A stretch of DNA of 64,000 nucleotides from Methanomicrobiales archaeon HGW-Methanomicrobiales-1 (lineage in GTDB: Archaea > Halobacteriota > Methanomicrobia > Methanomicrobiales > Methanospirillaceae): the NCBI GenBank assembly GCA_002839675.1, contig PGYM01000001.1, positions 920,683-984,682 on the forward strand. The letters run 5' to 3'. The notes beneath the pieces were generated by a model, which was not told where the DNA came from, ran no database searches, and saw nothing but the letters and a program-made list of their open reading frames with translations. Within the stretch, counting starts at the first letter, position 1. Each line of letters starts with the position of its first letter. Made by a program: the position numbers and the translations under genes. Positions 34,455-42,518 of the stretch are shown one piece after another.

Positions 34455-34545
34455 CCCGGGACCGGCCGGGTAAGCCAACGCTGGCCGAGGGGCAGAGCCC
34501 CTTTTGAGCGTTAAATCCCCGCACCGGGTATCCCGCATCCCCGAA
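34455..34545 (+). repeat. Dispersed intergenic repeat element, copy 2
   Basis: Contains ACCGGCCGGGTAAGCCAACG, then GGCCGAGGGGCAGAG, CCCCTTTTGAGCG and a C-rich tail. It matches the element at 13715-13800 (GGCCGGGTAA...CTGG.CGAG.GGC.GA) and shares the CCCTTTTGAGCG core with 16305-16365 and CCCCTTTTGAACG at 35240. It lies just before the VapBC module. Confidence 0.45.
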
Positions 34546-34585
34546 AAGATTCTATGCATAAAAAACAATAAAATACTGATATTTC

Positions 34586-34804
34586 ATGTCTTCCTCAACA
34601 ATTTCAGTTGAAGAAAAAATTCGTCTGCTCCCTCCCGATCTACGTGAAGAAGCAATTCATTATATCGATGAGCTGGTGAAACGCTCCAAACGAGTACAGC
34701 CGGCTCCATTCCGGTGCGCAGCTGAAGGTACACTTGCTGAACTCGGCAAACACTATTCCTCCGTTGAGCTCCAGCACAAAGCACTGGAGTGGCGGGAAGC
34801 CTGA
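34586..34804 (+). CDS. vapB: VapB-type antitoxin (DUF2281-like)
   Basis: A 72-residue protein: VEEKIRLLPPDLREEAIHYIDEL is the typical DUF2281 helix that starts these antitoxins, followed by a basic linker and a hydrophobic/acidic tail. Its TGA overlaps the ATG of the PIN toxin by one base. It is expected to bind and mask the toxin and to repress the operon. Confidence 0.82.
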   Translation: MSSSTISVEEKIRLLPPDLREEAIHYIDELVKRSKRVQPAPFRCAAEGTLAELGKHYSSVELQHKALEWREA

Positions 34805-35202
34805 TGTACCTTCTCGACACCAACATTTTTCTCGAGTACATTCTCCGCCGCTCACGGGTAGAGGAAGTAAGGGATTTTTTTAAACGGGCCGATCTTACGA
34901 CCCTGTATATCAGTGATTTCTCACTGCATACCATTGGCGTGCTTTACCTGCGGGAACATAAGTCCCGCGAATATCTCATATTTGTCAATGAAGATCTTCT
35001 TGCCAGCGGAATTCGTGTCATCAATATAACTCCCGATAATTTCTCAAAGATCACCGGGGCAGCAGACACGTTTCACCTGGATTTTGATGATGCGTACCAA
35101 TATGCTGTCGCAGTGCAAAACGGGCTTTCAATTGTCAGCTTCGACAAGGATTTCGACCGGACGGAAAAAGGAAGAGTGGAGCCAAAGGATCTCTTCTGCT
35201 GA
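34804..35202 (+). CDS. vapC: PIN-domain ribonuclease toxin VapC
   Basis: A 132-residue PIN domain from MYLLDTNIF. Acidic active-site residues are visible: Asp in LLDTN, a conserved ISDFS segment, DFDDAYQYA near residue 95 and SFDKDFDR near 115. VapC proteins cleave specific tRNAs or rRNA. The start at 34804 gives the canonical first strand. The module sits between two direct repeats, so it may have arrived as an insertion. Confidence 0.88.
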   Translation: MYLLDTNIFLEYILRRSRVEEVRDFFKRADLTTLYISDFSLHTIGVLYLREHKSREYLIFVNEDLLASGIRVINITPDNFSKITGAADTFHLDFDDAYQYAVAVQNGLSIVSFDKDFDRTEKGRVEPKDLFC

Positions 35203-35270
35203 TTCTTAAAGCCTCCAGCCCACCAAGTCTCGCGCAAAAGCCCCTTTTGAACGCGGGCTTCTCATCACAG

Positions 35271-35363
35271 GGGACCGGGTCCTCTATCATATGGAAAACA
35301 GCAACAACCCGAAGTAATGCGATGTGAACAACGGCGGGGGATTTTCCCCTGCCGGAATTTTTT
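35271..35363 (+). repeat. Right copy of 93-bp direct repeat around vapBC
   Basis: It matches 34288-34380. The coding part would read DRVLYHMENSNNPK, the end of a second copy of the tiny membrane protein, but no start or membrane helix precedes it, so it is a gene fragment. The rest of the gap to the tspO gene (35364-35538) is AT-rich and holds no gene. Confidence 0.85.
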
Positions 35364-35538
35364 TAATTCATTTCAGGGAAATTTCCTTTGTCGATTTTTT
35401 TAATTTTTAATTCCTTGCAGGGAAATCTCCCTTCAGGTTTTTATAAATTTATTTTGGCATGGTCCGGGTGCAGAGTGAAAAAGAGCCCCTTTGTTAACAT
35501 CTCCCAGCGATACACTCATTATCTCCGGCTTTCCAGTG

Positions 35539-36024
35539 ATGTCTATGGCTAATCTTCGTTCGGCCGCACTCGCAGCAGCCTGTATCCTGGGACCAATGGT
35601 CGCCGGTATCGTTGTGGGTTTCCTCACGATGGGCGGGATCTCTACCTGGTATGTCACGCTCAACAGACCCTGGTTCTCGCCACCAAATTACGTCTTTGGC
35701 CCCGTCTGGACCGTCCTCTACCTCCTGATGGGAATCTCATTGTACCTTGTCATCTCTCAGGGATGGGAAAAGAAACCCGTGAAAACCGGTGTGACTCTTT
35801 TTGGTCTCCAGATGGTAGCAAACCTGGCATGGTCGTTCCTTTTTTTTGGGATGCAATCACCCATCGCCGGCCTTGCAGACATCTTCCTGCTGCTCGTACT
35901 TATCATTGCAACAATCGTGGCATTCTACCGGGTATCAAAACCTGCCGCCATGCTGCTCGTTCCCTATCTTGCCTGGGTCTGCATCGCCACGGCCCTGAAT
36001 GCCGGAATCGTGCTCCTGAACTGA
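35539..36024 (+). CDS. tspO: TspO/MBR family tryptophan-rich sensory protein
   Basis: About 161 residues with five membrane helices. Family hallmarks are visible: WYVTLNRPWFSPPNYVFGPVWTVLY, a central LQMVANLAWSFLFFG, and the final PYLAWVCIATALNAGIVLLN. TspO proteins bind porphyrins and related tetrapyrroles; methanogens make large amounts of F430 and corrinoids, so a tetrapyrrole role is plausible. Starts at 35539 or 35545 (ATG) are both possible; no strong ribosome binding site decides between them. Confidence 0.93.
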   Translation: MSMANLRSAALAAACILGPMVAGIVVGFLTMGGISTWYVTLNRPWFSPPNYVFGPVWTVLYLLMGISLYLVISQGWEKKPVKTGVTLFGLQMVANLAWSFLFFGMQSPIAGLADIFLLLVLIIATIVAFYRVSKPAAMLLVPYLAWVCIATALNAGIVLLN

Positions 36025-36238
36025 CATCCCCCATTTTTAAAAAAACTCAGGAGATCACCGGCACGCTGCAGCAGGACTGAGTATCGCCCGGGATTTTACC
36101 ATCGTTTTTCCTTTTGGTTCCCGCATGCGGTTGCCGTATCCTTCGGATCCGGTCATTGCCCTGACAAGGAAAAACCGGCCGTAAAATACGATGAGACCCC
36201 GGATGAGACCGGAAGAATTCCGGAGGCAGCCCGGTACC

Positions 36239-37438
36239 TCACACAGAGACCAGATCATCATAGACCCGGTATGCCTCGCCAGAGTACATCTGGGCAATGA
36301 TCTCTACGCGGTCGGCCTCTTGGGATCCTGCGAGCGTGATCTCGGATTGGCCCTTTAAGGGCTGGATGATGCCCGTTGACACCGCACCGTTCGGGTGGGT
36401 GACCTTAATATTCGCACTTTCAATGCCGCCCACTCCCGCACTTCCCGTGAAGATGACCGAGATCTTTAACGTAACCGGGTTTTTCCGGACCTGGAAGTAG
36501 AACTTCTGGTCTGATGGGACCAGTTGTGTTGGCAGGGGGACGAGGCCTGGGGAGACCGGTAGGGTTGTCTCTGGGGGGTCTGGCTGGATTATCACGACAC
36601 TGGATGGTGCTGGTGTGGGGGTGATCTCCACTGTCGACGAATTGCCCAAAACGCCTGAACCACCGTCCCCGTTGAGCATCGGCAGACCGATAAAATAGAT
36701 GGCCGCAATCAAGACTACCAGCACAATAACTACGCCGATAATCCGTGTTATGCCTGCCCGTTGTTTTGCCGGGGTTCCCGGTTTTTTATGCGTGAAAAAC
36801 AGCGCGTCATCGACGGGCTCAGGTTTTTGCTTACGATGGGATCCCACGGTTTCCTCATCTGAATATCCCGCCCCGTATTTTTTCAGTAATGTATCCGTGT
36901 ACGGTTCCTTATTGTCCCTTATAGCAGGGTGCGGAGTATCCATCTCAACCGGCACACGGTCTTCCTCATTATCTTCCGGTACTTCATTCGGTTCTTGTTC
37001 CGGAATCTCCTCTTCATTGTCTTCCGGAACCTGCTCTTCCACCGCCCCGGTATCCTCTTCCCCATTATCTTCCGGTAATTCAACCGTGTCCGATTCCGGA
37101 ATTTCTTCTACATCGCGTTCCGGTACCTGCCCTATAACAGTCCTGATGTTTTCTTTTGCATTATCTACAGGTACTTCAACCATTACTTGTTCCGTGATTT
37201 CTTCTACATCGCGTCCCGGTGCCTGCCCTATAATCGTCCTGGTTTCCTTTTCCTCAGGGTCTTCCGGTACTTCCCCATGGATAAGCGGGGCTCCGCACAG
37301 ATCGCAAAACTTATCCTCAGATATGAACTGGGTACCGCATTTGCTGCAGGTTGACAGTTCCGTTATGTGTGTCCCACAGGCTTCACAGAATTTGTAACCG
37401 GGCTCAACGGGCCTTTTGCAGGTGGGGCAGATATGCAT
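36239..37438 (-). CDS. Double zinc-ribbon membrane protein with acidic repeat region
   Basis: About 399 residues from ATG 37438 (a GTG at 37489 would add 17). Two zinc ribbons come first: CPTCKRP...FCEACG and CSKCG...FCDLCG, four CxxC pairs. Residues about 60-190 are acidic and repetitive, with repeats of PEDNEEE / VGQVPERDVEEIPE type and a period near 20-25 residues. One membrane helix (IIGVVIVLVVLIAAIYFIG) is followed by a Thr/Pro linker and a beta-type domain of about 100 residues (FQVRKNPVTLKISVIFTG...). The zinc ribbons should be cytoplasmic and the beta domain outside. Function is unknown; such zinc_ribbon_2 proteins are frequent in methanogens. Confidence 0.75.
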   Translation of the reverse strand: MHICPTCKRPVEPGYKFCEACGTHITELSTCSKCGTQFISEDKFCDLCGAPLIHGEVPEDPEEKETRTIIGQAPGRDVEEITEQVMVEVPVDNAKENIRTVIGQVPERDVEEIPESDTVELPEDNGEEDTGAVEEQVPEDNEEEIPEQEPNEVPEDNEEDRVPVEMDTPHPAIRDNKEPYTDTLLKKYGAGYSDEETVGSHRKQKPEPVDDALFFTHKKPGTPAKQRAGITRIIGVVIVLVVLIAAIYFIGLPMLNGDGGSGVLGNSSTVEITPTPAPSSVVIIQPDPPETTLPVSPGLVPLPTQLVPSDQKFYFQVRKNPVTLKISVIFTGSAGVGGIESANIKVTHPNGAVSTGIIQPLKGQSEITLAGSQEADRVEIIAQMYSGEAYRVYDDLVSV

Positions 37439-37615
37439 GATCTTTGGGGGTGAGGCCGGATTCTGCATTGAACGCAATTTAGTTTTCACGTATTAAAAAG
37501 GGAGGGGTCATCCGGCTGGTTATTCCTTGGCCCGGTTCTGGGGACGGGGGAAGTCGGGAGCATTGCGGGAAAGTGTTTAATATCCCCCGCAGTAACGGTG
37601 CATAGGGAAAAAAGT

Positions 37616-37774
37616 ATGAAAAAAATTTCCTATTCATTACTATTGGGACTGGTGGCATTTGCAACCGGTGCACTATTGAGTTTTCTCATTGAAGGAAAGA
37701 TTACCTGGATACCTGTTTTGGGACCCGCAATTGGGGTCGCCATTGTAGCATTTTTTTACCCGGGCTCTCAATAA
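37616..37774 (+). CDS. Small two-helix membrane protein
   Basis: A 52-residue protein, MKKISYSLLLGLVAFATG... with a second helix VLGPAIGVAIVAFFYPG. GGGAAAAAA precedes the ATG by a suitable distance. No family was recognised; coding status rests on the coherent two-helix pattern and ribosome binding site. It is followed by about 170 bases without a gene before the regulator at 37948. Confidence 0.6.
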   Translation: MKKISYSLLLGLVAFATGALLSFLIEGKITWIPVLGPAIGVAIVAFFYPGSQ

Positions 37775-37947
37775 TCTGCCCGTCATTTTTTTATGACAGG
37801 CTAATCCGGCCTGGGGGATGGTCCCGACAACCGCTCGGCAAATATTCAGGAGGGTTACGGGATTGGGCGGGTGATGGCGGCAGGAGAAATTTTCCGACCG
37901 GATTTTTTGTTCACGGGATGCATATCGTTTTTCCAGAGATGATCCCG

Positions 37948-38667
37948 TTACCGGGAATCTGCCAGGAATCTCGCCGATTCATCACAGAGACAATATTTCC
38001 GGCATCCCCCATCATCCTGCAGCGAGACGATCCCCTCGCGACAGAGCCTTTTCATGTGCCAGGCAACCGAAGAATGAGATATATTGAGCCTGGCGCTGAG
38101 CTCGGCCAGCGTTGCCGGCGAATCAAGCAGCACGTGAAGGATAGTATTCTTCCGGTCATTGTTCAGCGAAGAGAGAATCTTTTGTTCCAGTCCGGAATAT
38201 TTCCCATTGTTCTCGAAATACCGGGTATAGCCGGGACTACGGGCTGCAATTATTTTTTTGGTCTGGGACAGGATTTCCAGGTGGTATGCGAGCGTGCCAC
38301 GATTGATGCCGGTTATTCGCTCCAGTTCCCGGTAGTGGATGCCGGGATGATCCTGTATGAAGGAAAAAACCCGTTGTCGTTCCGGGCAATCCAGCACATT
38401 GCCGGCGGACACCTGGCGGAAGCCCAGCCATATCCCGAACCCCACGCACCAGTACATCAGGAAATTTGCCGGTTTCATGAGTGCCGGCGAGATGAGGTAA
38501 ATCCCGTGAAAGATAATTGCCTGTGGCGGGTGCTGCCAGAACGGGATGGCTTCATTACCGGGTTTCACGCCAAACAACGGAATGTAGAGATATTCAAGGA
38601 GGAAGAGCGCAATGAGAACTCCCAGAATAATATTGGTGAGGATTTTTTTCTTTTCCATGCGCCTCAT
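37948..38667 (-). CDS. Membrane-anchored tandem winged-helix transcription regulator
   Basis: A 239-residue protein. Two membrane helices lie near residues 9-32 and 68-85. Two winged helix-turn-helix units follow: RELERITGINRGTLAYHLEIL (about 113-133) and LAELSARLNISHSSVAWHMKRL (about 190-211), with RYFENNGKYSGLEQKIL between them. The regulator would bind DNA while held at the membrane, so it may sense an envelope or extracellular state. A paralogue with the same layout is encoded at 45.8-46.6 kb. The 352-base gap to the divergent ArsR-type gene holds promoters for both. Confidence 0.85.
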   Translation of the reverse strand: MRRMEKKKILTNIILGVLIALFLLEYLYIPLFGVKPGNEAIPFWQHPPQAIIFHGIYLISPALMKPANFLMYWCVGFGIWLGFRQVSAGNVLDCPERQRVFSFIQDHPGIHYRELERITGINRGTLAYHLEILSQTKKIIAARSPGYTRYFENNGKYSGLEQKILSSLNNDRKNTILHVLLDSPATLAELSARLNISHSSVAWHMKRLCREGIVSLQDDGGCRKYCLCDESARFLADSR

Positions 38668-38991
38668 TCCTGCATAACGGGAGAAAATTCTCGCAATATT
38701 CCCCTTTACGATAGCATATCCCTATCGGATTATAGAAATTTTGTTATATCATGCATAAAGATTCTGTGACAAATGTCTCATCATGAGAAGTAGAAAATTC
38801 CTTCATAAATTGTATCAATAGGCCAAATGGTATGGCAGCTCTGCGAAGCTCGTGTTCCCTAAAATAAAAAAATCGAACGGATTTTGATTTCATAAAAAAA
38901 AACATTTTCATTATTGTCGGACCGGCAGGACTTTACTTCTTATCAGAGTAAAAACAAAATCCAAAGGATCCTAAATAACAAAAAATTTATC
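38668..38991. other. Divergent intergenic region with promoters
   Basis: AT-rich spacer between the minus-strand membrane regulator and the plus-strand ArsR-type gene. No gene is seen. ACAAATGTCTCATCATGAGAAG near 38770-38792 contains a TCTCATCATGAGA inverted repeat, and TTTATC near 38986 is a TATA candidate for the plus-strand gene. Confidence 0.45.
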
Positions 38992-39015
38992 ATGTGTAAA
39001 AATAATTAAACACAT
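38992..39015 (+). promoter_or_regulatory. Inverted repeat at the ArsR-type gene start
   Basis: ATGTGT, twelve AT-rich bases, ACACAT. It lies directly after the TATA-like TTTATC and ends five bases before the ATG, so it overlaps the expected transcription start. It is a likely autorepression site for the winged-helix protein encoded next; the transcript would be nearly leaderless. Confidence 0.5.
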
Positions 39016-39019
39016 AAGC

Positions 39020-39322
39020 ATGCTGAGCCCATCTTCAGTCCCTGAATTGGCAAAACTCCTGGGATTTCTCGGGAACGAGCAGAGGCTCAACATTCTCAAA
39101 GCGATCGCCCACGAGGAGAAATTCGCGCGGGAGATCTCAGAAGAGGTTGGGATTTCGCGGCCTCTGGTGAACATATACTTAAAGCAGTTCGAAAAGGCCG
39201 GGCTTGTTACCGGAACGAACCGCATTGCCGAAGAGCCGCCATACCTTAAACGGTATTACAAGGCGGTGCCTTTTGAGTTTGTAGTAAACCTGGATTTAAT
39301 CGGGAAACTTGGAGATGATTAG
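39020..39322 (+). CDS. ArsR-type winged-helix transcription regulator
   Basis: A 100-residue protein with FLGNEQRLNILKAIAHEEKF and the recognition region AREISEEVGISRPLVNIYLKQFEKAGLV, followed by a wing (EPPYLKRYYKAV). No metal-binding cysteine motif is present, so the inducer is not obviously a metal. It is followed two bases after its stop by a membrane protein, probably its regulated partner. Confidence 0.88.
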   Translation: MLSPSSVPELAKLLGFLGNEQRLNILKAIAHEEKFAREISEEVGISRPLVNIYLKQFEKAGLVTGTNRIAEEPPYLKRYYKAVPFEFVVNLDLIGKLGDD

Positions 39323-39324
39323 AA

Positions 39325-39735
39325 ATGGATTTTAAAACAATCAGAGAATTTCATTGGTTGACAAAGAGTGTGATTGCATTAACGGGATTGTTCGCGGGAC
39401 TTTTTCTCATCGCAATTGTGGTGACAGTACTCCGCCCTAATGACTACCAGGCAAGTAACGGGCTCTTTATGATCTTCGGATCTCTCGGGTGGGTCCTCAC
39501 GCAGGCGTTTCTCGTGATCCTTGTTATCATCCTGATCACCATGGCAGCAACCTGGATCAAGACTTGGATCGAGAAGTACCTGGATCAGATGCTCGCAAAA
39601 CTGGACATGCTCGCCGCACAAAAATCAGAACGAGAAAATTCTGGGGAGGCACTCGCAGTCATGAACGGGAAAATGGAACGAATCGAGAAGAAACTGGACA
39701 ATATCGAGCGCATACTGGAAAAGGTGTCGGATTAA
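39325..39735 (+). CDS. Two-helix membrane protein with C-terminal coiled coil
   Basis: A 136-residue protein: two membrane segments (VIALTGLFAGLFLIAIVVTVL; AFLVILVIILITMAATWI) and a cytoplasmic C-terminal heptad-rich helix (MERIEKKLDNIERILEKV). It is co-transcribed with the ArsR-type regulator (two-base gap). Pairs of a small winged-helix protein and a membrane coiled-coil protein suggest sequestration or sensing at the membrane; this is inference. Confidence 0.8.
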   Translation: MDFKTIREFHWLTKSVIALTGLFAGLFLIAIVVTVLRPNDYQASNGLFMIFGSLGWVLTQAFLVILVIILITMAATWIKTWIEKYLDQMLAKLDMLAAQKSERENSGEALAVMNGKMERIEKKLDNIERILEKVSD

Positions 39736-39921
39736 CAGGACCAAGAATAATTGAGTTATTGAAATGGACCCCTTTGCGGTATTCGACACATTCTGAATGT
39801 TTTCGCCAACTCATCAAGATTCTGTGTCAATCCTCTCAGGAATAACCGGTAGACAATTGCCACAGAGATCGTTTAAGAACCCGGGACAATTTTTCCTTTA
39901 TCTGAAGATGTTGGTGAATAG

Positions 39922-40929
39922 ATGAAAAATTGCAGAACCGCAGTAACGGCCCTGAGCCTGATAATGCTCATTATTATCGCTCCGGTTGCAGCATCCGTGA
40001 CTTTGATTTCGGACCGTCCGCAGGTAACCGCAAAGGGCGACTTGGTTATGATAAGTGGCACCCATGCAATGAACGGAACCCTGGCCTGCTGGATTATCGG
40101 CAGGAATTATTTCCGGGCCTCACCCGTAATGCCGGATGCAACCGGGAATTTTTCGATAATTCTCAAACCCGAAGAGACCGGGAAATTTTCCAGCGGCCAG
40201 TATGCTGTCGTGATCCAGGACCCGGGGCTCAACAAAAAACTGGATATCAAATCCCGGGTTGCAAGCAACGGGAACATTACGATCCTGAATTCGGGAACCG
40301 TTGTCGCTGAACTCGTGCCAAAACTGGATATCCGGGCGAATGCAGAGCCGGTAGTCAGGATACTTGAGGCGGGTTCCCTGCGCCCGGGAGCCGACGATAT
40401 CTTCACCCCCTATTATCTCCTGGTCGAAGAGCCCTTCATTCATTTCGACCGGAAATCCCAATCGGATCCGGATCGCCCGCTGCCCAGCCTGACCGCCGGC
40501 GAACACCTGGTCATTAGCGGCACAACGAACATGGGCGTGGAAAATACCCTGCAGGTTATTATCCGGAACCTTGACACCAATACTCTCATCAGCACTGAGA
40601 TGATACCAGTCATTGCAGGCAGAGATACAAACCGCTGGTCGTTTGACCTGAACACCATGGGATTTTCGCCCGGCGAATATTTTGTAACCGTTGGCTGGCT
40701 GAAATCGAATACCACCGGAACCAGTTCGACAATATTTACCGTTGTCGCTGAACCGAATTCAACAATGTTTTCCATTGCTGCCGGGCCCGGGTCAACTCCT
40801 GAATCCCGGAACACCGGTATTACCGGGACGGGCAATGGCGGAGAACTGGCCCAGCCCCCCCTGGCCCGGGCGGGGATATTCCTGGGACTTGTCGTGATCG
40901 GGGTCCTGATGTTAAAGAGGAAGAAATGA
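39922..40929 (+). CDS. Secreted envelope protein with two GTT-type beta modules
   Basis: A 335-residue protein with signal peptide (MKNCRTAVTALSLIMLIII..., cleaved near VAAS). Two related modules are seen: GDLVMISGTHAMNGT...SGQYAVVIQD near 33-105 and GEHLVISGTTNMGVENTLQV...RWSFDLNTMGFSPGEYFVTV near 195-260. After a Ser/Thr/Gly linker the C-terminus is QPPLARAGIFLGLVVIGV then KRKK, an anchor-like tail. Several N-x-S/T sequons are present. GGTGAAT precedes the ATG. Its stop overlaps the next gene by four bases. Confidence 0.8.
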   Translation: MKNCRTAVTALSLIMLIIIAPVAASVTLISDRPQVTAKGDLVMISGTHAMNGTLACWIIGRNYFRASPVMPDATGNFSIILKPEETGKFSSGQYAVVIQDPGLNKKLDIKSRVASNGNITILNSGTVVAELVPKLDIRANAEPVVRILEAGSLRPGADDIFTPYYLLVEEPFIHFDRKSQSDPDRPLPSLTAGEHLVISGTTNMGVENTLQVIIRNLDTNTLISTEMIPVIAGRDTNRWSFDLNTMGFSPGEYFVTVGWLKSNTTGTSSTIFTVVAEPNSTMFSIAAGPGSTPESRNTGITGTGNGGELAQPPLARAGIFLGLVVIGVLMLKRKK

Positions 40930-42257
40930 TGATTTCCTTTAATAAACTGGGAAACACCCGGGCAAACCCGGTTACCGCCCGGCATGCCATCCTGTTCTTT
41001 TTCCTCCTCATGGTGATGCTGTCAGTATGTTGCATTCCCGGTAGTGCAGCGGCCGATGAGATCACGCCCGGCACCACTACGTTTGGCATCAGCAACCACA
41101 CCGGCATTATCTGGCGATCAGCCCAGATCGACGGGGATCGGATTGTCTGGGCCGAGCGCACTTCAGATAACGAATCTGTATCCAACATCTATCTCTACAA
41201 TATCACAACCGGGACTGAAACGCTCATATCCTCGTTGTTACAAGACGGAACGCCAAAGAATGCCTCTGGGTTTGACGAACACCCGGTGGCAATCTCCGGT
41301 AACCGGGTTGTCTGGACTACCGACATGGCCATCCGGATGTATGATCTTACGACCAGAAAACAAAGCACCCTTTATGAAAAGTCTGACGATTTCAGCCACC
41401 TCGTATTTCTCTATCCGGGGATTTCCGGTGATACTATTGTCTGGACAGAGCAACCGTTTGCAGCAGCGTCCCATACGCCGGATATCATCGCGTATAACCT
41501 GACAACCGGAAAAAAAATCATTGTCGCACATGGAGCATGGGATAAAACCGGCGTCAGGATCGACGGTTCCCGCATTGTCTGGGAAGATTACCGGAGTGGC
41601 GGGGCATCCCGGGACATCTACCTCTATGACCTGGCAACCGGAAAAGAACAGGTCATCGGCACGAGGACCGGAATACAAGCCGAACCGGAGATATCGGGGG
41701 ATCGAATCGTCTGGAGCGATCACCGTGACCAGAACTGGGATGTGTATATGTACGATATCACAACCGGTAAAGAAACGCTGGTTGCCACTGGTATCAAAGA
41801 GCAGGAGGCCGCGGATATCTCGTGCGATCGAGTCATATGGATGGAAAGGCCATCCATGCTCCTCTACAATCCCTATGATGAGAGCAACCGGCTGATGATG
41901 TATGATATTTCTTCCGGGAAAGAATACCAGGTTCTCAAGGATATTCCCAGCATGTTCGCACCGGCAATTTACGGGAACCGGATCATCTTTATGGATCTTG
42001 CGCATATTCCGGCCGACCGGCGGGATGAACCGAGACAGGATCCTGTACAGGAGATCTCGCTGTTCACGCTCGATCCGGGCAGTTTTCCGTTACCGGAACC
42101 GAGTCCCGCACCGCAGGTAAATGCAACCGGTATCCCCTTGTATTCTCCCGATTCTCCACCGGTTCCTAAACCCACATCGGCTCCGGGTTTTGGTACCTTT
42201 TGTACTCTGTCCGTTTTGGTTATCGGCATCCTCTTCATCCAGATAAGGAGGGAATAA
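40926..42257 (+). CDS. Secreted TolB-like beta-propeller protein with PGF-CTERM-like tail
   Basis: A 443-residue protein with signal peptide ending near SAAADE. At least six repeats of the type I.GDRIVW...(D/N)IYLY(D/N)...TGKE fill residues about 55-360, a TolB/WD-like propeller common in methanogen surface proteins. The C-terminus has a Pro/Ser linker, then APGFGTFCTLSVLVIG and a basic end QIRRE, close to the classical PGF-CTERM signal processed by archaeosortase A. The gene is coupled to the preceding one by ATGA overlap. Confidence 0.88.
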   Translation: MMISFNKLGNTRANPVTARHAILFFFLLMVMLSVCCIPGSAAADEITPGTTTFGISNHTGIIWRSAQIDGDRIVWAERTSDNESVSNIYLYNITTGTETLISSLLQDGTPKNASGFDEHPVAISGNRVVWTTDMAIRMYDLTTRKQSTLYEKSDDFSHLVFLYPGISGDTIVWTEQPFAAASHTPDIIAYNLTTGKKIIVAHGAWDKTGVRIDGSRIVWEDYRSGGASRDIYLYDLATGKEQVIGTRTGIQAEPEISGDRIVWSDHRDQNWDVYMYDITTGKETLVATGIKEQEAADISCDRVIWMERPSMLLYNPYDESNRLMMYDISSGKEYQVLKDIPSMFAPAIYGNRIIFMDLAHIPADRRDEPRQDPVQEISLFTLDPGSFPLPEPSPAPQVNATGIPLYSPDSPPVPKPTSAPGFGTFCTLSVLVIGILFIQIRRE

Positions 42258-42518
42258 ATCTACAAAATAAAACCTTTAAAATTTCGACCGAGGTTTGATT
42301 AATATTCAGGCAGAGGGTCTGCTTGAAAAAAAGCATGGAATGGATAAGGGTGGTGATGTTCCTCGGTTTCGTTGCAGATTCAGAAAGATGCATTAGGTAT
42401 CGTATTGGGATAGGAGTGAGCAGGAGACACCTTTCCCACGTTTCCACATCATTTTATTAAAACACATTTAAAATAATTATATTCTCATAACCATTCTATT
42501 AACAAAACGGATGTTTCC

